Shown: in pieces, positions 25,420 through 35,410 of the stretch | How the letters are laid out: the number at the start of each line of letters is the position of its first letter | Numbering within the stretch: the first letter of the stretch is position 1 | Source: Robiginitomaculum sp. | GTDB lineage: Bacteria; Pseudomonadota; Alphaproteobacteria; Caulobacterales; Maricaulaceae | Direction: 5' to 3' | DNA: 64,000 bases | NCBI GenBank assembly: GCA_016765135.1 | Contig: JAESQN010000044.1 | Location: 188,001 to 252,000, forward strand | Program-made: the position numbers and the translations under genes | The notes under the pieces: model-generated | Seen by the model: only the letters and a program-made list of their open reading frames with translations | What the model was told of the DNA's origin: nothing | The model's database searches: none

Positions 25420-26957
25420 GTATGAATACACAAGGTCGCCAAACTACACCGGATGCTGTTAGCGCCCGCGAACACCAAACCGTATCGGGCAATCGCGGGC
25501 TTGCCCAAACGGAAAAATTGATTTTTGAAATTGGGACGCCGCGCCGTTCTGGGGTTGATTTTCCCAAGCTTAAAGGCGTGAAATCCCGGCTTGGTAGTAT
25601 GGCGCGGACGGACGAAATTGGTTTACCGGGCTTGTCTGAACCCGAAGCCATGCGCCATTATGTGCGCCTTAGCCAAAAGAATTACGCCATTGATATGGGC
25701 GTGTATCCACTGGGGTCGTGTACTATGAAACACAATCCGCGCCTCAACGAGAAAATGGCGAGACTGCCCGGATTTGCTGACCTGCATCCCTTGCAGCCAC
25801 GCGGCACGGTGCAGGGGGCTTTGGAATTGATGGACGAATTATCCCACTGGATTTGTACACTGACGGGAATGCCCGTAGTGGCCATGTCGCCCAAGGCTGG
25901 TGCCCACGGCGAGCTGTGCGGTATGATGGCCATACGCGCTGCGCTGGACGCAAAAGGTGCAGGCCATAAACGCCGCGTACTTGTTCCTGAAAGCGCCCAC
26001 GGCACCAATCCGGCTACGGCGGTGTTGTGCGGGTTTAGCATTGATACGATCCCCGCCAATGATGCTGGCCGGGTGGATATGGAGGCACTGCGGGCCAAAA
26101 TTGGCGACGATGTGGCCGGTATTATGCTGACCAATCCCAATACGTGCGGTTTGTTCGAAAATGATATTATCGAAATCGCCGAGCTGATCCACGGGGTCGG
26201 CGGATATTTCTATTGCGACGGGGCTAATTTCAATGCGCTGGTCGGGCGGGTGCGTCCGGGCGATCTGGGTATTGACGCCATGCATTTGAATTTGCACAAG
26301 ACATTTTCCACCCCCCACGGCGGCGGCGGCCCCGGTTCCGGCCCGACGGTTCTCTCGGAAGCTTTGGCCCCATTCGCGCCTGTACCCTATGTGGAGAAAC
26401 AGGGGGACGGTTGGCACTTGGTGGAAAATGCGGACGATAAAAGCTTTGGCCGCATGACCGCATTTCACGGCCAGATGGGCATGTTTACCCGTGCGCTGAG
26501 TTATATGTTGAGCCACGGCTCGGACGGGCTGAAACAGGCCACGGAAGACGCGGTGCTAAATGCCAATTATGTTCAGGCCAGTTTGAGTGGCGAAATGTCC
26601 CCGGCGTTTGGCGGTATTTGTATGCACGAAGCCTTGTTCAGCGATGAATTTCTGGAAGGCACGGGCGTGGAAACCCTCGATTTTGCCAAAGCCATGATCG
26701 ACGAAGGCTATCACCCCATGACCATGTATTTCCCATTGGTGGTCAAAGGTGCCATGCTAATTGAACCAACAGAAAGCGAGAGCAAGGCAGAGCTGGACAG
26801 GTTCATAGACGTGATGAACGCTTTGGCCAAAAAGGCAAAATCAGGTGATGTAGCGTTCTTCAAAGCCGCACCCATATATGCGCCGTTGCGGCGTTTGGAC
26901 GAAACGCGGGCGGCGAGGAAACCGGTACTGCGTTGGCGGGAAGAGACGACGGCGTAA
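25416..26957 (+). CDS. gcvPB: Glycine dehydrogenase (decarboxylating) subunit 2
   Basis: The 513-residue PLP enzyme holds the cofactor lysine at K295 in [18 protein letters not shown], with [10 protein letters not shown] and [10 protein letters not shown] around the PLP pocket. With GcvPA it decarboxylates glycine and loads the aminomethyl group on lipoyl-GcvH. Translation is coupled to gcvPA. A family A repeat follows 14 bp after the stop and could end the operon. Confidence 0.96.
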   Translation: MSMNTQGRQTTPDAVSAREHQTVSGNRGLAQTEKLIFEIGTPRRSGVDFPKLKGVKSRLGSMARTDEIGLPGLSEPEAMRHYVRLSQKNYAIDMGVYPLGSCTMKHNPRLNEKMARLPGFADLHPLQPRGTVQGALELMDELSHWICTLTGMPVVAMSPKAGAHGELCGMMAIRAALDAKGAGHKRRVLVPESAHGTNPATAVLCGFSIDTIPANDAGRVDMEALRAKIGDDVAGIMLTNPNTCGLFENDIIEIAELIHGVGGYFYCDGANFNALVGRVRPGDLGIDAMHLNLHKTFSTPHGGGGPGSGPTVLSEALAPFAPVPYVEKQGDGWHLVENADDKSFGRMTAFHGQMGMFTRALSYMLSHGSDGLKQATEDAVLNANYVQASLSGEMSPAFGGICMHEALFSDEFLEGTGVETLDFAKAMIDEGYHPMTMYFPLVVKGAMLIEPTESESKAELDRFIDVMNALAKKAKSGDVAFFKAAPIYAPLRRLDETRAARKPVLRWREETTA

Positions 26958-26971
26958 ATTTCCCGCAAATA

Positions 26972-27064
26972 CCTGTAGGGTGGATTAGCGCTTCTTGCGC
27001 GTAATCCACCGTGCGGTGCGTACCAATGGTGGATTACGGCGAAGAGCCTAATCCACCCTACAGG
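26972..27064. repeat. Dispersed palindromic repeat family A, copy 3
   Basis: CCTGTAGGGTGGATTAG pairs perfectly with CTAATCCACCCTACAGG, with inner arms CGTAATCCACC/GTGGATTACG. It lies in the convergent gap between gcvPB and the acyltransferase gene, where it may act as a bidirectional terminator. Confidence 0.9.
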
Positions 27065-27081
27065 GCTTTGAAGTTTTTCCG

Positions 27082-28149
27082 TTAGATTGGCGGGAAGATG
27101 CGTCTGCGTAAGTGTTTAGCGACCACCAACATAGGTTTTTCTGCCAGCTTATAAGTCAGCCCGGCGAGGGCGATGCTGGCCAGGGTCATGAGGATTAGGG
27201 CAGGGAGGTTATCCCATTTACCCTCGCTTGCGAATTTTCCCCAGATACGGCCTAGCAAGCTTAGGCTTAAGATATGGGTCAGGTAGAGCGCGTAAGACCA
27301 ATCGCCCAGGGTTTGTGACCATTTGGGCATATCGGTTTTCAGCCCCGCCAGGCCGTAAACAACGAGCGTTGCGGGCAGGGCGAAATGTATAGCCCGGCCC
27401 ATTGGGCTTTCGATCATGCCGTGACCAGCCGAGGTGAGAACATATAAAGTCACGGCCCATAATATCAGTCCGAGTATCAAAGCGGCGGCGGCGAATTTAG
27501 CCTTTGATTTATGGAATATCCACCCGGCCAATGCGCCCGCTAAAAATTCGTAACTGAGCGGGCTGAACAAGATGGCTCGCACGGGGCCAGCCGTGTCCAG
27601 ACCGTAAAATTGTCCACCCATAAGCACCAAAGCCCACAGGCCCAGAAACGGCAATAGCCATTTCGGTTTGAGCAACAGCGCCAAAGCAAAGACCAGATAA
27701 AACCCCATTTCGTGGACAAGTGTCCAGCCAATCACCAGCAAAGGCGGGCGGGTGTCGGGATATAGGGCGAATGATTTCAGCATGTCCGGGGCTTGGTTGA
27801 CACTGGAAAACACCAATTCGGGACGCCATATCCAAACGACAACCAAAGCCGCGCTGACCAGCCAGTATAGCGGATAAACTCGCGTGATACGGGCGAATAA
27901 AAAATCCATTACTGAGCGGAGGCCGCGTTCAGACCGTGCCGCCACATGCACCATAATAAACCCGGATATGACGAAAAACAAATCGACCCCGACCATACCA
28001 AAATTCATATAATCGCCAAGGATTTGATCAGGCGAATATTTGCGCTCGATAATCAAGAGATGCGCGAACACCACCAACAGCGCAGCAATACCGCGCAAAC
28101 TTTGGATATTGCCAAGGCGTCCGCCGGGTTCTGGGGTTTCAATACTCAT
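27082..28149 (-). CDS. Acyltransferase 3 family membrane protein (OafA/YrhL-like)
   Basis: The 355-residue protein has about ten predicted membrane segments and the family hallmarks NIQSLRGIAALLVVFAHL, with the RxxA and H motif, and GVDLFFVISGFIM. The family transfers acetyl or other acyl groups from the cytoplasm to sugars of surface glycans such as O-antigen. It is a single gene, transcribed convergently to gcvPB, with no glycan cluster around it, so its substrate cannot be predicted. Confidence 0.85.
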   Translation of the reverse strand: MSIETPEPGGRLGNIQSLRGIAALLVVFAHLLIIERKYSPDQILGDYMNFGMVGVDLFFVISGFIMVHVAARSERGLRSVMDFLFARITRVYPLYWLVSAALVVVWIWRPELVFSSVNQAPDMLKSFALYPDTRPPLLVIGWTLVHEMGFYLVFALALLLKPKWLLPFLGLWALVLMGGQFYGLDTAGPVRAILFSPLSYEFLAGALAGWIFHKSKAKFAAAALILGLILWAVTLYVLTSAGHGMIESPMGRAIHFALPATLVVYGLAGLKTDMPKWSQTLGDWSYALYLTHILSLSLLGRIWGKFASEGKWDNLPALILMTLASIALAGLTYKLAEKPMLVVAKHLRRRIFPPI

Positions 28150-28202
28150 ATAGGCTCACAACAGAATTGCTTATATATGTAGCCAGAAAACCTGAATGTC
28201 CA

Positions 28203-28448
28203 CTACGGCCTAGACAAACCAAGCATTTTTTTGAAAGCCCGGTGTTCACAGGACAGAAATTTGTTTTGGCCGGATATTGACCAGAAAACCATCAATATAC
28301 TTGGCATGAAGACCAGAAAATTCACTAGTTTCGGATGCCAATCGAACCCTCGTAATACACTCGGGCCGCCGATCATCCACGCGGCGGCCAGTAGTGCGGC
28401 ACCTAATATCAGGAAGGTTCTGGTTCTAAAGGGTTTGTTGTTAGGCAT
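28203..28448 (-). CDS. Small membrane protein, 81 residues
   Basis: The ATG at 28448 lies 7 bases after AGGAG. The product has a basic N-terminus (MPNNKPFRTRTF), two hydrophobic segments (about residues 12-30 and 40-58), and a basic tail. It overlaps the end of the HTH gene by 8 bases and is the last gene of a four-gene unit with two other membrane proteins. No family is recognised. Confidence 0.65.
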   Translation of the reverse strand: MPNNKPFRTRTFLILGAALLAAAWMIGGPSVLRGFDWHPKLVNFLVFMPSILMVFWSISGQNKFLSCEHRAFKKMLGLSRP

Positions 28449-28650
28449 TTTCTTCTCCTGTTTGTTGTTCAAAAATATCTTCAATTGTGCGCTCAAATAG
28501 CCGGGCGATTTTAAAGGCCAGGGGTAGGGATGGGTCGTAACGGCCCGTTTCTATAGCATTGATAGTTTGACGTGATACGTCGAGTTTATCACCGAGGGTG
28601 GCTTGGCTCCAATCACGCTCGGCCCGCAAAACTTTCAGGCGGTTTTTCAC
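28441..28650 (-). CDS. Xre-type helix-turn-helix regulator, 69 residues
   Basis: A GTG at 28650 behind GGGGAG opens a compact HTH_3 domain (LKVLRAERDWSQATLGDKL then VSRQTINAIETGRYDPSLP). This is the YozG-like group of single-domain regulators, usually found next to membrane proteins of unknown function. It overlaps the preceding gene stop (GTGA). It probably autoregulates the operon through the direct repeats upstream of 29518. Confidence 0.85.
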   Translation of the reverse strand: MKNRLKVLRAERDWSQATLGDKLDVSRQTINAIETGRYDPSLPLAFKIARLFERTIEDIFEQQTGEENA

Positions 28651-29063
28651 AGATATGCTCCCCAGCCTTTGACGCCGGCGCGTTTGGCGATAATGATATA
28701 TGCTAGCCCGTAGATGAAATAAAATCCTGGCACCACATAAAAAACCGGCAGGGCAGGTGCGCTGGCCAGTACTTCCATTAGCCCCCAAATTGTGGCGATA
28801 ATCATAATGCCTGCAAGACCGAGCAAGATGGCTTTGACTTGTAGTTTTTGCATAAACTCGTCCAGTTCATAGATATAGCGCATATGACCGAGTATCCATA
28901 TGATCATAAAAATTGCCGGAATTGTTGATACTGCATAGAGTACGGGTTCAGGTAAAATGTTAAAAGCGCGGGCCAAAGCTACCCCAGTTATGCTGACTAC
29001 ATATAATACCATGGCCGGAATAAATAACTTCATATAGCGGCGGTGTGCGTGTTTGCTTGTCAT
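28647..29063 (-). CDS. Membrane protein of unknown function, 138 residues
   Basis: The protein has four predicted membrane helices (about residues 11-31, 43-60, 75-97 and 104-125) and a charged loop after the second (GHMRYIYELDEFMQKLQVKA). The pattern DEFMQKLQVKA recalls proteins that accompany YozG-type HTH regulators. It is the second gene of the unit that includes the HTH gene. Its function is unknown. Confidence 0.75.
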   Translation of the reverse strand: MTSKHAHRRYMKLFIPAMVLYVVSITGVALARAFNILPEPVLYAVSTIPAIFMIIWILGHMRYIYELDEFMQKLQVKAILLGLAGIMIIATIWGLMEVLASAPALPVFYVVPGFYFIYGLAYIIIAKRAGVKGWGAYL

Positions 29064-29086
29064 TATTATCTCCTAAATAATTTGTG

Positions 29087-29518
29087 TTATTTCGCGTATT
29101 TTTGTGCCAACATACGAGCGTAACCATAGGTCATGAATAGAAAAAATACCGGAGCGATAAGATTCCACGAGGCTAGATTGTCCATACCGCGAATGCTCTG
29201 AAATACGGTCAGCATCGCGACAAGCAAGATGGTGTATAGCCCGCCGTAAGCTATTGCGGCTGTAATGATTTTATTGACAAACTCATCGCCTTTTGTGATT
29301 TGTTTGCGTAAATGACCAAATACACCAAACAATATTCCCAGATATGCGCCAGCTATTCCTATGCGTGTGAAGATAGAAAGTTTCTGTTTGGTGATGATAA
29401 TGAAAGCCAAACTTGCAGCGACCACAGCCGTTATAAATAGCACCATTATCATAACGTCATGTTTTGATCCCCACGGTTTCTCCAGCACGTCTGCATTTAT
29501 ATAAAACGGTGTCTTCAT
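29087..29518 (-). CDS. Membrane protein of unknown function, 143 residues
   Basis: The ATG at 29518 lies 5-6 bases after GGAGA; a TTG four codons upstream is less likely. Four hydrophobic segments are visible, and between the second and third lies HLRKQITKGDEFVNKIITAAIAYGG, similar in layout to DEFMQKLQVKA of the next gene, so the two are probably distant paralogs. It is the first gene of the membrane/HTH operon and has a recognisable promoter upstream. Confidence 0.75.
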   Translation of the reverse strand: MKTPFYINADVLEKPWGSKHDVMIMVLFITAVVAASLAFIIITKQKLSIFTRIGIAGAYLGILFGVFGHLRKQITKGDEFVNKIITAAIAYGGLYTILLVAMLTVFQSIRGMDNLASWNLIAPVFFLFMTYGYARMLAQKYAK

Positions 29519-29532
29519 TTTTGTCTCCAATT

Positions 29533-29588
29533 TGTCAAGCTCCCTTTACATAGCGTTTAAGTTTAATATGTCAAGCACCCTTTCCATA
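29533..29588 (-). promoter_or_regulatory. Promoter and tandem direct-repeat operator of the membrane/HTH operon
   Basis: On the minus strand TTGACA (29574-29569) and TATGTA (29552-29547) are 16 bp apart. A 20-base unit ending GCTTGACA occurs twice, 36 bp apart, with two mismatches: once over the -35 box and once near the transcription start. Tandem copies at these positions suit repression by the operon's own HTH protein. Confidence 0.6.
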
Positions 29589-29662
29589 AAATCAATTATA
29601 CTTGTCATTGAGTTCACAAAAAATTGTGTGGCAGTTTATCTCAAAATCATTAGATAGGCGGG

Positions 29663-30637
29663 ATGAATATTATTTCCGACCCGAAAACTGGGGAATGCCA
29701 GCTGGTGCTTGGCCCCAAGAAATTCAAAGACCCGGACGTAACGGCCCAAGGTGATAAGCGCGCAATCGTTCCGTTTAAAACGCTGAAAACGCTGTGGTTC
29801 TTTACTGGTTCTCTGTGCAATATCGAATGCCTGAATTGCTATATTGACAGTTCGCCAACGGCGGACCATTTCGTTTATTTAACACCGGATGATATGGAAC
29901 CTTATCTCGACGAAATTGAGACATTGGGGTACGGTCAGATCGAAATCGCTTTTACGGGTGGTGAGCCTTATATGAACCCTCATATTATCCGTCTCAGCGA
30001 AATGGCGCTTGAGCGGGGTCATAGCCTGCTCGTCCTGACCAATGCCATGCGCCCGATGATGCGGCCTCGTGTGCAGGCCGGACTGTTGGATTTAAAAAAC
30101 CGTTTTGGGGACAATATGACTTTGCGCATCAGCTTGGATCATCACGCCGAGACCGGGCATGACCATGAGCGCGGCCCTGGTAGTTTTGCCGCTGCGCTTA
30201 AAGGTATAGACTGGCTTTCGGAGAACGGTTTTAGTGTAAATATTGCCGGGCGTACTATCTGGAATGAGAGCGAGGCGCACTCCCGGCGTGGCTATGCTGA
30301 TTTGATTAAACGAGGTGGCTGGGCGCTTGACACCAACGATACAAAGCAATTGGTCTTGTTTCCCGAAATGGATGAAATGGTGGATGTGCCTGAAATCACG
30401 ACGGCATGCTGGGGGATTTTAGGCGTCTCGCCGGAAGATATTATGTGTTCCAACGCCCGTATGGTGGTGCGCCGCAAAGGCGCAGGTCGGGCTACCGTCC
30501 TAGCCTGTACGCTTCTTTGGGACGACGACCAGTTCGAGCTTGGCGCGACGCTTACAGGCGCCCGCGCTCCCATAAAACTCAACCACCCCCACTGCGCAAA
30601 ATTCTGCGTTCTGGGCGGTGCCAGTTGTTCTGCTTAG
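29663..30637 (+). CDS. Orphan radical SAM protein with C-terminal Cys motif
   Basis: The 324-residue protein has the SAM cluster motif CX3CX2C in LCNIECLNCYIDSS (near residue 52), followed by FTGGEPYMNP. Its C-terminus HPHCAKFCVLGGASCSA offers three cysteines, suggesting a second cluster as in SPASM-like enzymes; two more cysteines occur in TTACWG and IMCSNA. The substrate is unknown: no peptide precursor or maturase partner lies beside it. It is divergent from the membrane/HTH operon and convergent with the S9 peptidase. Confidence 0.8.
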   Translation: MNIISDPKTGECQLVLGPKKFKDPDVTAQGDKRAIVPFKTLKTLWFFTGSLCNIECLNCYIDSSPTADHFVYLTPDDMEPYLDEIETLGYGQIEIAFTGGEPYMNPHIIRLSEMALERGHSLLVLTNAMRPMMRPRVQAGLLDLKNRFGDNMTLRISLDHHAETGHDHERGPGSFAAALKGIDWLSENGFSVNIAGRTIWNESEAHSRRGYADLIKRGGWALDTNDTKQLVLFPEMDEMVDVPEITTACWGILGVSPEDIMCSNARMVVRRKGAGRATVLACTLLWDDDQFELGATLTGARAPIKLNHPHCAKFCVLGGASCSA

Positions 30638-30647
30638 GCTGAACGAT

Positions 30648-32633
30648 TTAGGGCGCAGCCGCGCTTTCGCCCAAATTATCCGCCAGGAATTTGTCTAGGC
30701 CTTTGAGTAATTTTGTCCGGTTTTCATAGTCTACGAAATAATGATCTTCATCTTGGAACTCTAGGAAAGTTGTTTTTGCCTTGCTTTTCTTTAGGGCTTT
30801 TTTCATACGGGTAAATTGGTCGAAATGTACATTCACATCATCAGTGCCGTGGGCTAAAAACAAAGGTGTGGTGATTTCTTTGGCTCGTTTTACCGGAGAG
30901 TTTTCCTTGATGTCCTTTTTTCCGTCAAACCCTTTGAGAATGAAATGCTTGGCCGTGTGTTTGCCAAACCGATATTTTTTTAAGTCTCGGATCATATCTT
31001 GCAAATCCGTCACTCCGGCAATACTGGCGGCGCAAGTATAGAGACCAGGGTCTTTAATTGCCCCCATGAGCGCCGCATAGCCGCCGTAAGACCAGCCAAC
31101 AATACAGACCCGGTCTTTGTCCGCATATCCCTTTTTGATCAGCCATCTGGCCCCGTCCTCGACGTCTTCTTGCATAATTTCCCAATTTTTGCGTCCCGCG
31201 TTCTCATGGGCATGTCCAAAACCTTCGGAGCCGCGAAAATTCATTTGCAAAACTGAATACCCACGCGACGCCATGAATTGCGCCAGATAGTCAAAGGATT
31301 TGGTGTCGCGGGCATAGGGGCCACCGTGTGGCATGATGATAAAGGGTTGTTCCTTGAGCGCAATTTCTCCAGCTCCAATTTTGGCAGGTGTAGTCACATA
31401 GCCTGGAATTTTAAACCCGTCGCGGGCCGTATAGCGCACCTTGGTGACATCACCTTGATCAGTATTGCCGATTTCGGGATAATCCCGTGCCAAAAAAGTG
31501 GATTGATTTTTTGAAAAATCATATACATATAGGTTAGGTGGTACGCTGGGTGTATTTGCCTTGAACAAGACTTGGTTACCATTGCGGGTTTGTTCAATGA
31601 TATTGATCTGGTAACCCTCGAATTCCCTCTGAATTTTTGCCATGCGGGATTTTGAAGCCGTATCGAAAAACGCCCGTTTAGTGGTATCGTCAGTATAACG
31701 GGCGCCGACAACCTGTTTGCCGTCCGCACTGATGATAATACCGTCGACATCATATTTATCGTGTTGAAACAATTTTCGGGTGCGTTTCTTTTGGGCCAGG
31801 TCATAGATAAACAGGCCCAGGGTATCCTTGCCCGCACGTGCGCCAATAATCATCTCGTTTGGATTGCTGGTAAATCCGTAGACACTTGTTCCGACTTCCA
31901 GGCCAGGATAGTCCTTGTCGGTTCGCCATGTATTGCCGTTCGCATCCCGGATTTTCATGCGCCAGTCGCCCGTCCGTTCCTTGCGCCCCGTTCCGACCCT
32001 AACCTCGCCGCGAAGGTCTGTGATCCAGTACTGGATTTCGGCCGAGCCCCGCTCAATGCGATTTGCGCGGCGGGTTTTGATGTTGACTTTGTGTACGCCT
32101 GGCGTAAACGCATTGTCCTTGCCAAAAGACATTAAAATATGATCAGTGTCATTTGGTAGAAAATCCACAACCGTATTATTGAACTGGCGATACCCGCCGG
32201 AATTATCGGCTTGGCTTCCCAATTTGCCGCTTTTCAATTGCGGCTTTAAAACAATCTTGGCGTCGGATGCATCCTTACCCAGGACATACAAGAACCCAGT
32301 ATAGACAATGGTGCCGTCTATTTTTTGGGTTTGGCGGGTCGAGAGCAGAATCTGATCATTATTGGCCCAATGCACCCAATTGACTTTAACCTCTTTAGGG
32401 TAAGAACTGGCCCTGACTTTCTTATCGCTGGGATCGGCAATGTAGAACACCCGTAAAATATATTTACCATTATTATCGACCACAGTCGCCAAAAATCGCC
32501 CGTCTGGCGACAAGGCTGCATCATAAACCGCTGGTGTTCTGGAATAATGTTCCGTCGGCACAGGTTTGGCCCAGGCTATAAACGCCGCACTAAAACCGAA
32601 TAAAACCGCGGCGAGAATTGAAAAAAGTCGCAT
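30648..32633 (-). CDS. Exported S9 family peptidase (prolyl oligopeptidase type)
   Basis: The 661-residue protein starts at an ATG behind GGGGGA with a signal peptide (MRLFSILAAVLFGFSAAFIAWA). A beta-propeller-like N-terminal region with repeats such as LSPDGRFLATVVD is followed by an alpha/beta hydrolase domain. The catalytic triad is visible: S515 in GWSYGGYAALMG, D599 in HGTDDVNV and H631 in DEDHYF. It should cleave peptides in the periplasm, in the group of dipeptidyl or acylaminoacyl peptidases. Neighbours give no functional link. Confidence 0.9.
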   Translation of the reverse strand: MRLFSILAAVLFGFSAAFIAWAKPVPTEHYSRTPAVYDAALSPDGRFLATVVDNNGKYILRVFYIADPSDKKVRASSYPKEVKVNWVHWANNDQILLSTRQTQKIDGTIVYTGFLYVLGKDASDAKIVLKPQLKSGKLGSQADNSGGYRQFNNTVVDFLPNDTDHILMSFGKDNAFTPGVHKVNIKTRRANRIERGSAEIQYWITDLRGEVRVGTGRKERTGDWRMKIRDANGNTWRTDKDYPGLEVGTSVYGFTSNPNEMIIGARAGKDTLGLFIYDLAQKKRTRKLFQHDKYDVDGIIISADGKQVVGARYTDDTTKRAFFDTASKSRMAKIQREFEGYQINIIEQTRNGNQVLFKANTPSVPPNLYVYDFSKNQSTFLARDYPEIGNTDQGDVTKVRYTARDGFKIPGYVTTPAKIGAGEIALKEQPFIIMPHGGPYARDTKSFDYLAQFMASRGYSVLQMNFRGSEGFGHAHENAGRKNWEIMQEDVEDGARWLIKKGYADKDRVCIVGWSYGGYAALMGAIKDPGLYTCAASIAGVTDLQDMIRDLKKYRFGKHTAKHFILKGFDGKKDIKENSPVKRAKEITTPLFLAHGTDDVNVHFDQFTRMKKALKKSKAKTTFLEFQDEDHYFVDYENRTKLLKGLDKFLADNLGESAAAP

Positions 32634-32727
32634 ATAATCCCCCAAGTATTTTTTCCAGATTACGTATCTTTGCTGAACTTACAAGGGATAAGTCTAGTGA
32701 TTAGGTGCTTGAGGTTGGAGGGTGAAT

Positions 32728-33951
32728 TTACACTTTCAGCCTTAAAAGCGGTTTAATCGGCAGGATTTTTACCAGATCACCTGTGTCTGCGGCATGGGTT
32801 TCGGGGCCGCGCACCAAGAAGCAATTCGCGGTCAGGAAGGGCGTTAGCAGGGAACTGTCCTGTCTGGGAATTGGGGTGACGTTCACAATACCTCTGTCGT
32901 CTACATGGGCGGTAGCGCGGATATATTCGGCCCGCCAGGTCGCGGCTTTTATGGGTTCGGTGGTGCGGGCAAAGATGGTTTTATTGCTAGCGTTCGAATT
33001 GGTGAGGGCTTCTATAAGCGGTTTTAAAAACACATGGGCGGTGACCAGGGCCGAGGCTGGATTTCCGGGCAGGCCCATTACATATTGTTTGTTCAACTTG
33101 CCAAACCATACTGGTTTTCCGGGCTTGACTGCGACTTTTTCAAATATTTTAGTATAGCCAAGCTCGGTGAAAACCGGGCGCATATAATCATGGTCGCCGA
33201 CGGATGCGCCGCCTACGGGCACCAATATGTCAGCGTCCGCACAGGATGCAATCTGGTCTTTTATGGCCTTTGGGTCATCACGGGATATGCCCGCCAGAAT
33301 GACATCGCCGCCCCATGCTTTGATCAGTGGTGCAAGCCCGTATGGATTCGAGCTCACCACCGCGCCACTTGGCATGTTTTGCCCCGGCTCCACCAGCTCG
33401 TCGCCATTGGCAATCAAGGCTATTTTGGGCCGCCGGTAAACTTCGGCTTCGCTGTGATTAGCCGCTGCCAGCAGGGCAATTGCATAAGCGTCCAAATGGG
33501 TTTTGGCTTTTACAATCACTTGGCCTTTTTTGAAATCTATACCAGATCTGCGAATGTGACTGACTTTGGATATTGGTTCCGTAAGTGTTATGGTCGTTCC
33601 GTTCGCCTCAACATTCTCTTGCATTATAACATGATTGGCCCCGTCCGGGACTGCGCCGCCGGTAAATATCCGGACGGTTTGGTCTGGACCGACCTTGCCC
33701 TGATAGGGTGCGCCTGCTGGAGCTTCGCCTATCAAAGTGAATTTGGAGCCTAACCCGTGATGGGTTTCCAATTTGACCGCATAGCCGTCCATGGCCGAGG
33801 CATCCAGCGGTGGCAGGGTGGTTTTAGCTAGGGCATCTTTGACCAAGACATGCCCGTCTATTTGTGTGAGCGGCAAGGTGGTTGTCGCCATTGGCTTGCA
33901 GGCTTGCTGAATGGCCTTGAGGGCCGTCTCGACGGAGATGAGTTTAGCCAT
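32728..33951 (-). CDS. moeA: Molybdopterin molybdenumtransferase
   Basis: The 407-residue MoeA starts at ATG 33951 behind AGGAAA. Motifs include [14 protein letters not shown], the MoCF-binding domain [14 protein letters not shown] and [16 protein letters not shown]. It inserts molybdate into adenylylated molybdopterin. It overlaps moaC by 8 bases and ends the moaD-moaE-moaB-moaC-moeA operon. Confidence 0.94.
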   Translation of the reverse strand: MAKLISVETALKAIQQACKPMATTTLPLTQIDGHVLVKDALAKTTLPPLDASAMDGYAVKLETHHGLGSKFTLIGEAPAGAPYQGKVGPDQTVRIFTGGAVPDGANHVIMQENVEANGTTITLTEPISKVSHIRRSGIDFKKGQVIVKAKTHLDAYAIALLAAANHSEAEVYRRPKIALIANGDELVEPGQNMPSGAVVSSNPYGLAPLIKAWGGDVILAGISRDDPKAIKDQIASCADADILVPVGGASVGDHDYMRPVFTELGYTKIFEKVAVKPGKPVWFGKLNKQYVMGLPGNPASALVTAHVFLKPLIEALTNSNASNKTIFARTTEPIKAATWRAEYIRATAHVDDRGIVNVTPIPRQDSSLLTPFLTANCFLVRGPETHAADTGDLVKILPIKPLLRLKV

Positions 33952-34429
33952 CTGATTTCCTGTAAACACCCGACTTACCGCCGTGTTTTTCCAACAGCTC
34001 AATGCCCGTTATTTGCATGGATTTATCCACCGCTTTCAGCATGTCATAAATGGTTAGGCAGGCGACGGATACGGCGGTCAGGGCTTCCATTTCAATCCCG
34101 GTCTGGCCCGTGGTTTTAACCCGCGCAGTGACGGTCAGACCTGGCAGTTTATCGTCCGGTACAATCTCGATTTTTGCGCCTGTGACGGGCAGGGGATGAC
34201 AAAGCGGGATCAGGTTGGCGGTATATTTGGTGGCCATGACGCCAGCAAGTTCCGCCACCGTTATGACATCACCTTTTTTGGCCGTACCGGATTTCACCAA
34301 TGCCAGGGTTTCGGGTTGCATACGCACCGACCCGCCCGCAATAGCCAGACGTTGGGTGATTTTCTTGTCCGATATATCGACCATATTAACACGGCCCTGG
34401 TCGTCGAAATGTGTAAGTTTATCGGTCAT
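33944..34429 (-). CDS. moaC: Cyclic pyranopterin monophosphate synthase
   Basis: The 161-residue protein has [39 protein letters not shown] and [20 protein letters not shown], all signature MoaC blocks with the catalytic lysines in the [10 protein letters not shown] tail region. It works with MoaA to turn GTP into cyclic pyranopterin monophosphate. Start and upstream stop overlap (ATGA) with moaB. Confidence 0.95.
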   Translation of the reverse strand: MTDKLTHFDDQGRVNMVDISDKKITQRLAIAGGSVRMQPETLALVKSGTAKKGDVITVAELAGVMATKYTANLIPLCHPLPVTGAKIEIVPDDKLPGLTVTARVKTTGQTGIEMEALTAVSVACLTIYDMLKAVDKSMQITGIELLEKHGGKSGVYRKSDG

Positions 34430-34968
34430 GTCTCGGTTAACCTCGGCATCAATTCGACCAAATTACAAGGCCCGTGGCGGCTGTCGAGTTGCGGGCAAAT
34501 TACCTTGTCCCAACCGTCTTTAACCGCGCCGTTGGAGCCGGGCAAGGCGAAGATAAATGTGCCGTTCGCCGTACCCGCCACGGCCCGAGATGCCAATGTC
34601 GAAAGGCCGACGCTTTGAAAGCTAACCATGTGAAATACATGGGAAAAACCCTCTATGGTTTTCTCGAACAAGGGGGTTATGGCCTCAGGCGTAATGTCGC
34701 GCCCGGTTAGACCTGTGCCGCCAGAGCTTATGACCACATCCACATCTGGCGCATCAATCCAGGCTTTAACCTGGGCGCGGATAGCCGGGATCTCGTCACG
34801 CACGATTTTGCGGTCAGCCAATTCATGGCCAGCGTCCGTAACCCGCGCCGCCAATAATGCACCGGACGTATCATCGTCAAATGTGCGGGTGTCGCTAACC
34901 ACCAATACGGCGATGCGTACTGGTTTAAATTCTTTGCTTTCGTCTATTCCTTTTTTGGAACCTTTCAT
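34426..34968 (-). CDS. moaB: Molybdopterin adenylyltransferase-type MoaB/Mog protein
   Basis: The 180-residue MoCF-domain protein starts at ATG 34968 behind GGAG. It shows [33 protein letters not shown] and [14 protein letters not shown]. It should adenylylate molybdopterin before MoeA acts, or be a MoaB paralog with that activity. Upstream in-frame ATG codons lie within moaE and have no ribosome binding site. Confidence 0.9.
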   Translation of the reverse strand: MKGSKKGIDESKEFKPVRIAVLVVSDTRTFDDDTSGALLAARVTDAGHELADRKIVRDEIPAIRAQVKAWIDAPDVDVVISSGGTGLTGRDITPEAITPLFEKTIEGFSHVFHMVSFQSVGLSTLASRAVAGTANGTFIFALPGSNGAVKDGWDKVICPQLDSRHGPCNLVELMPRLTET

Positions 34969-34969
34969 A

Positions 34970-35410
34970 TCAACTCCATCTGTTTTTATCTTGATAATCT
35001 TGCTCTCGCGGTTCAATCCATTTTGCGCCATCAGGGCCAATTTGGTGTTTCCAGAATACCGCATCCGTCTTGAGATAGTCCATTAAAAAATCACAGGATT
35101 CGAATGCCGCCCGGCGGTGTTTTGACGCAGTTGCCACCAGCACAATCGGTTCGCCTACACCCATGCTACCAATTCGGTGAATGACCAAAGCGGTGGTCAG
35201 GGGCCAACGCTTTTTCGCCTGCTCTATGGCTTGCTCAATACCCTGTTCGGTGACGCCAGGATAGGATTCGAGGCGTAACTCGCTGACTTCGCCCTTTTGC
35301 CCCCGCACAAGGCCAATGAAACTGGCGATGGCTCCGGCGTCTTTGCACTTTTCGCTAAACGCGTTCAGGCGTTCACCGGGGTTGAACGGTGTATCCATTA
35401 TCTCCAGCAT
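34970..35410 (-). CDS. moaE: Molybdopterin synthase large subunit
   Basis: The 146-residue protein contains FIGLVRGQKGEVSELRLESY, IHRIGSMGVGEPIVLVATAS and KTDAVFWKHQ with the catalytic lysine. With thiocarboxylated MoaD it adds the dithiolene sulfurs to cyclic pyranopterin monophosphate. Its ATG overlaps the moaD stop (TAATG); a second ATG at 35398 is an alternative start. Confidence 0.94.
   Translation of the reverse strand: MLEIMDTPFNPGERLNAFSEKCKDAGAIASFIGLVRGQKGEVSELRLESYPGVTEQGIEQAIEQAKKRWPLTTALVIHRIGSMGVGEPIVLVATASKHRRAAFESCDFLMDYLKTDAVFWKHQIGPDGAKWIEPREQDYQDKNRWS

Noticed and set aside
21805-27064. Regularly placed palindromes as a possible CRISPR
   Set aside because: Copies are 2-3 kb apart with genes between them and differ in length; there are no spacers.
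28231-28500. Plus-strand open frame opposite the HTH operon
   Set aside because: The minus-strand genes have good ribosome binding sites and overlapping ends; this frame is their shadow.
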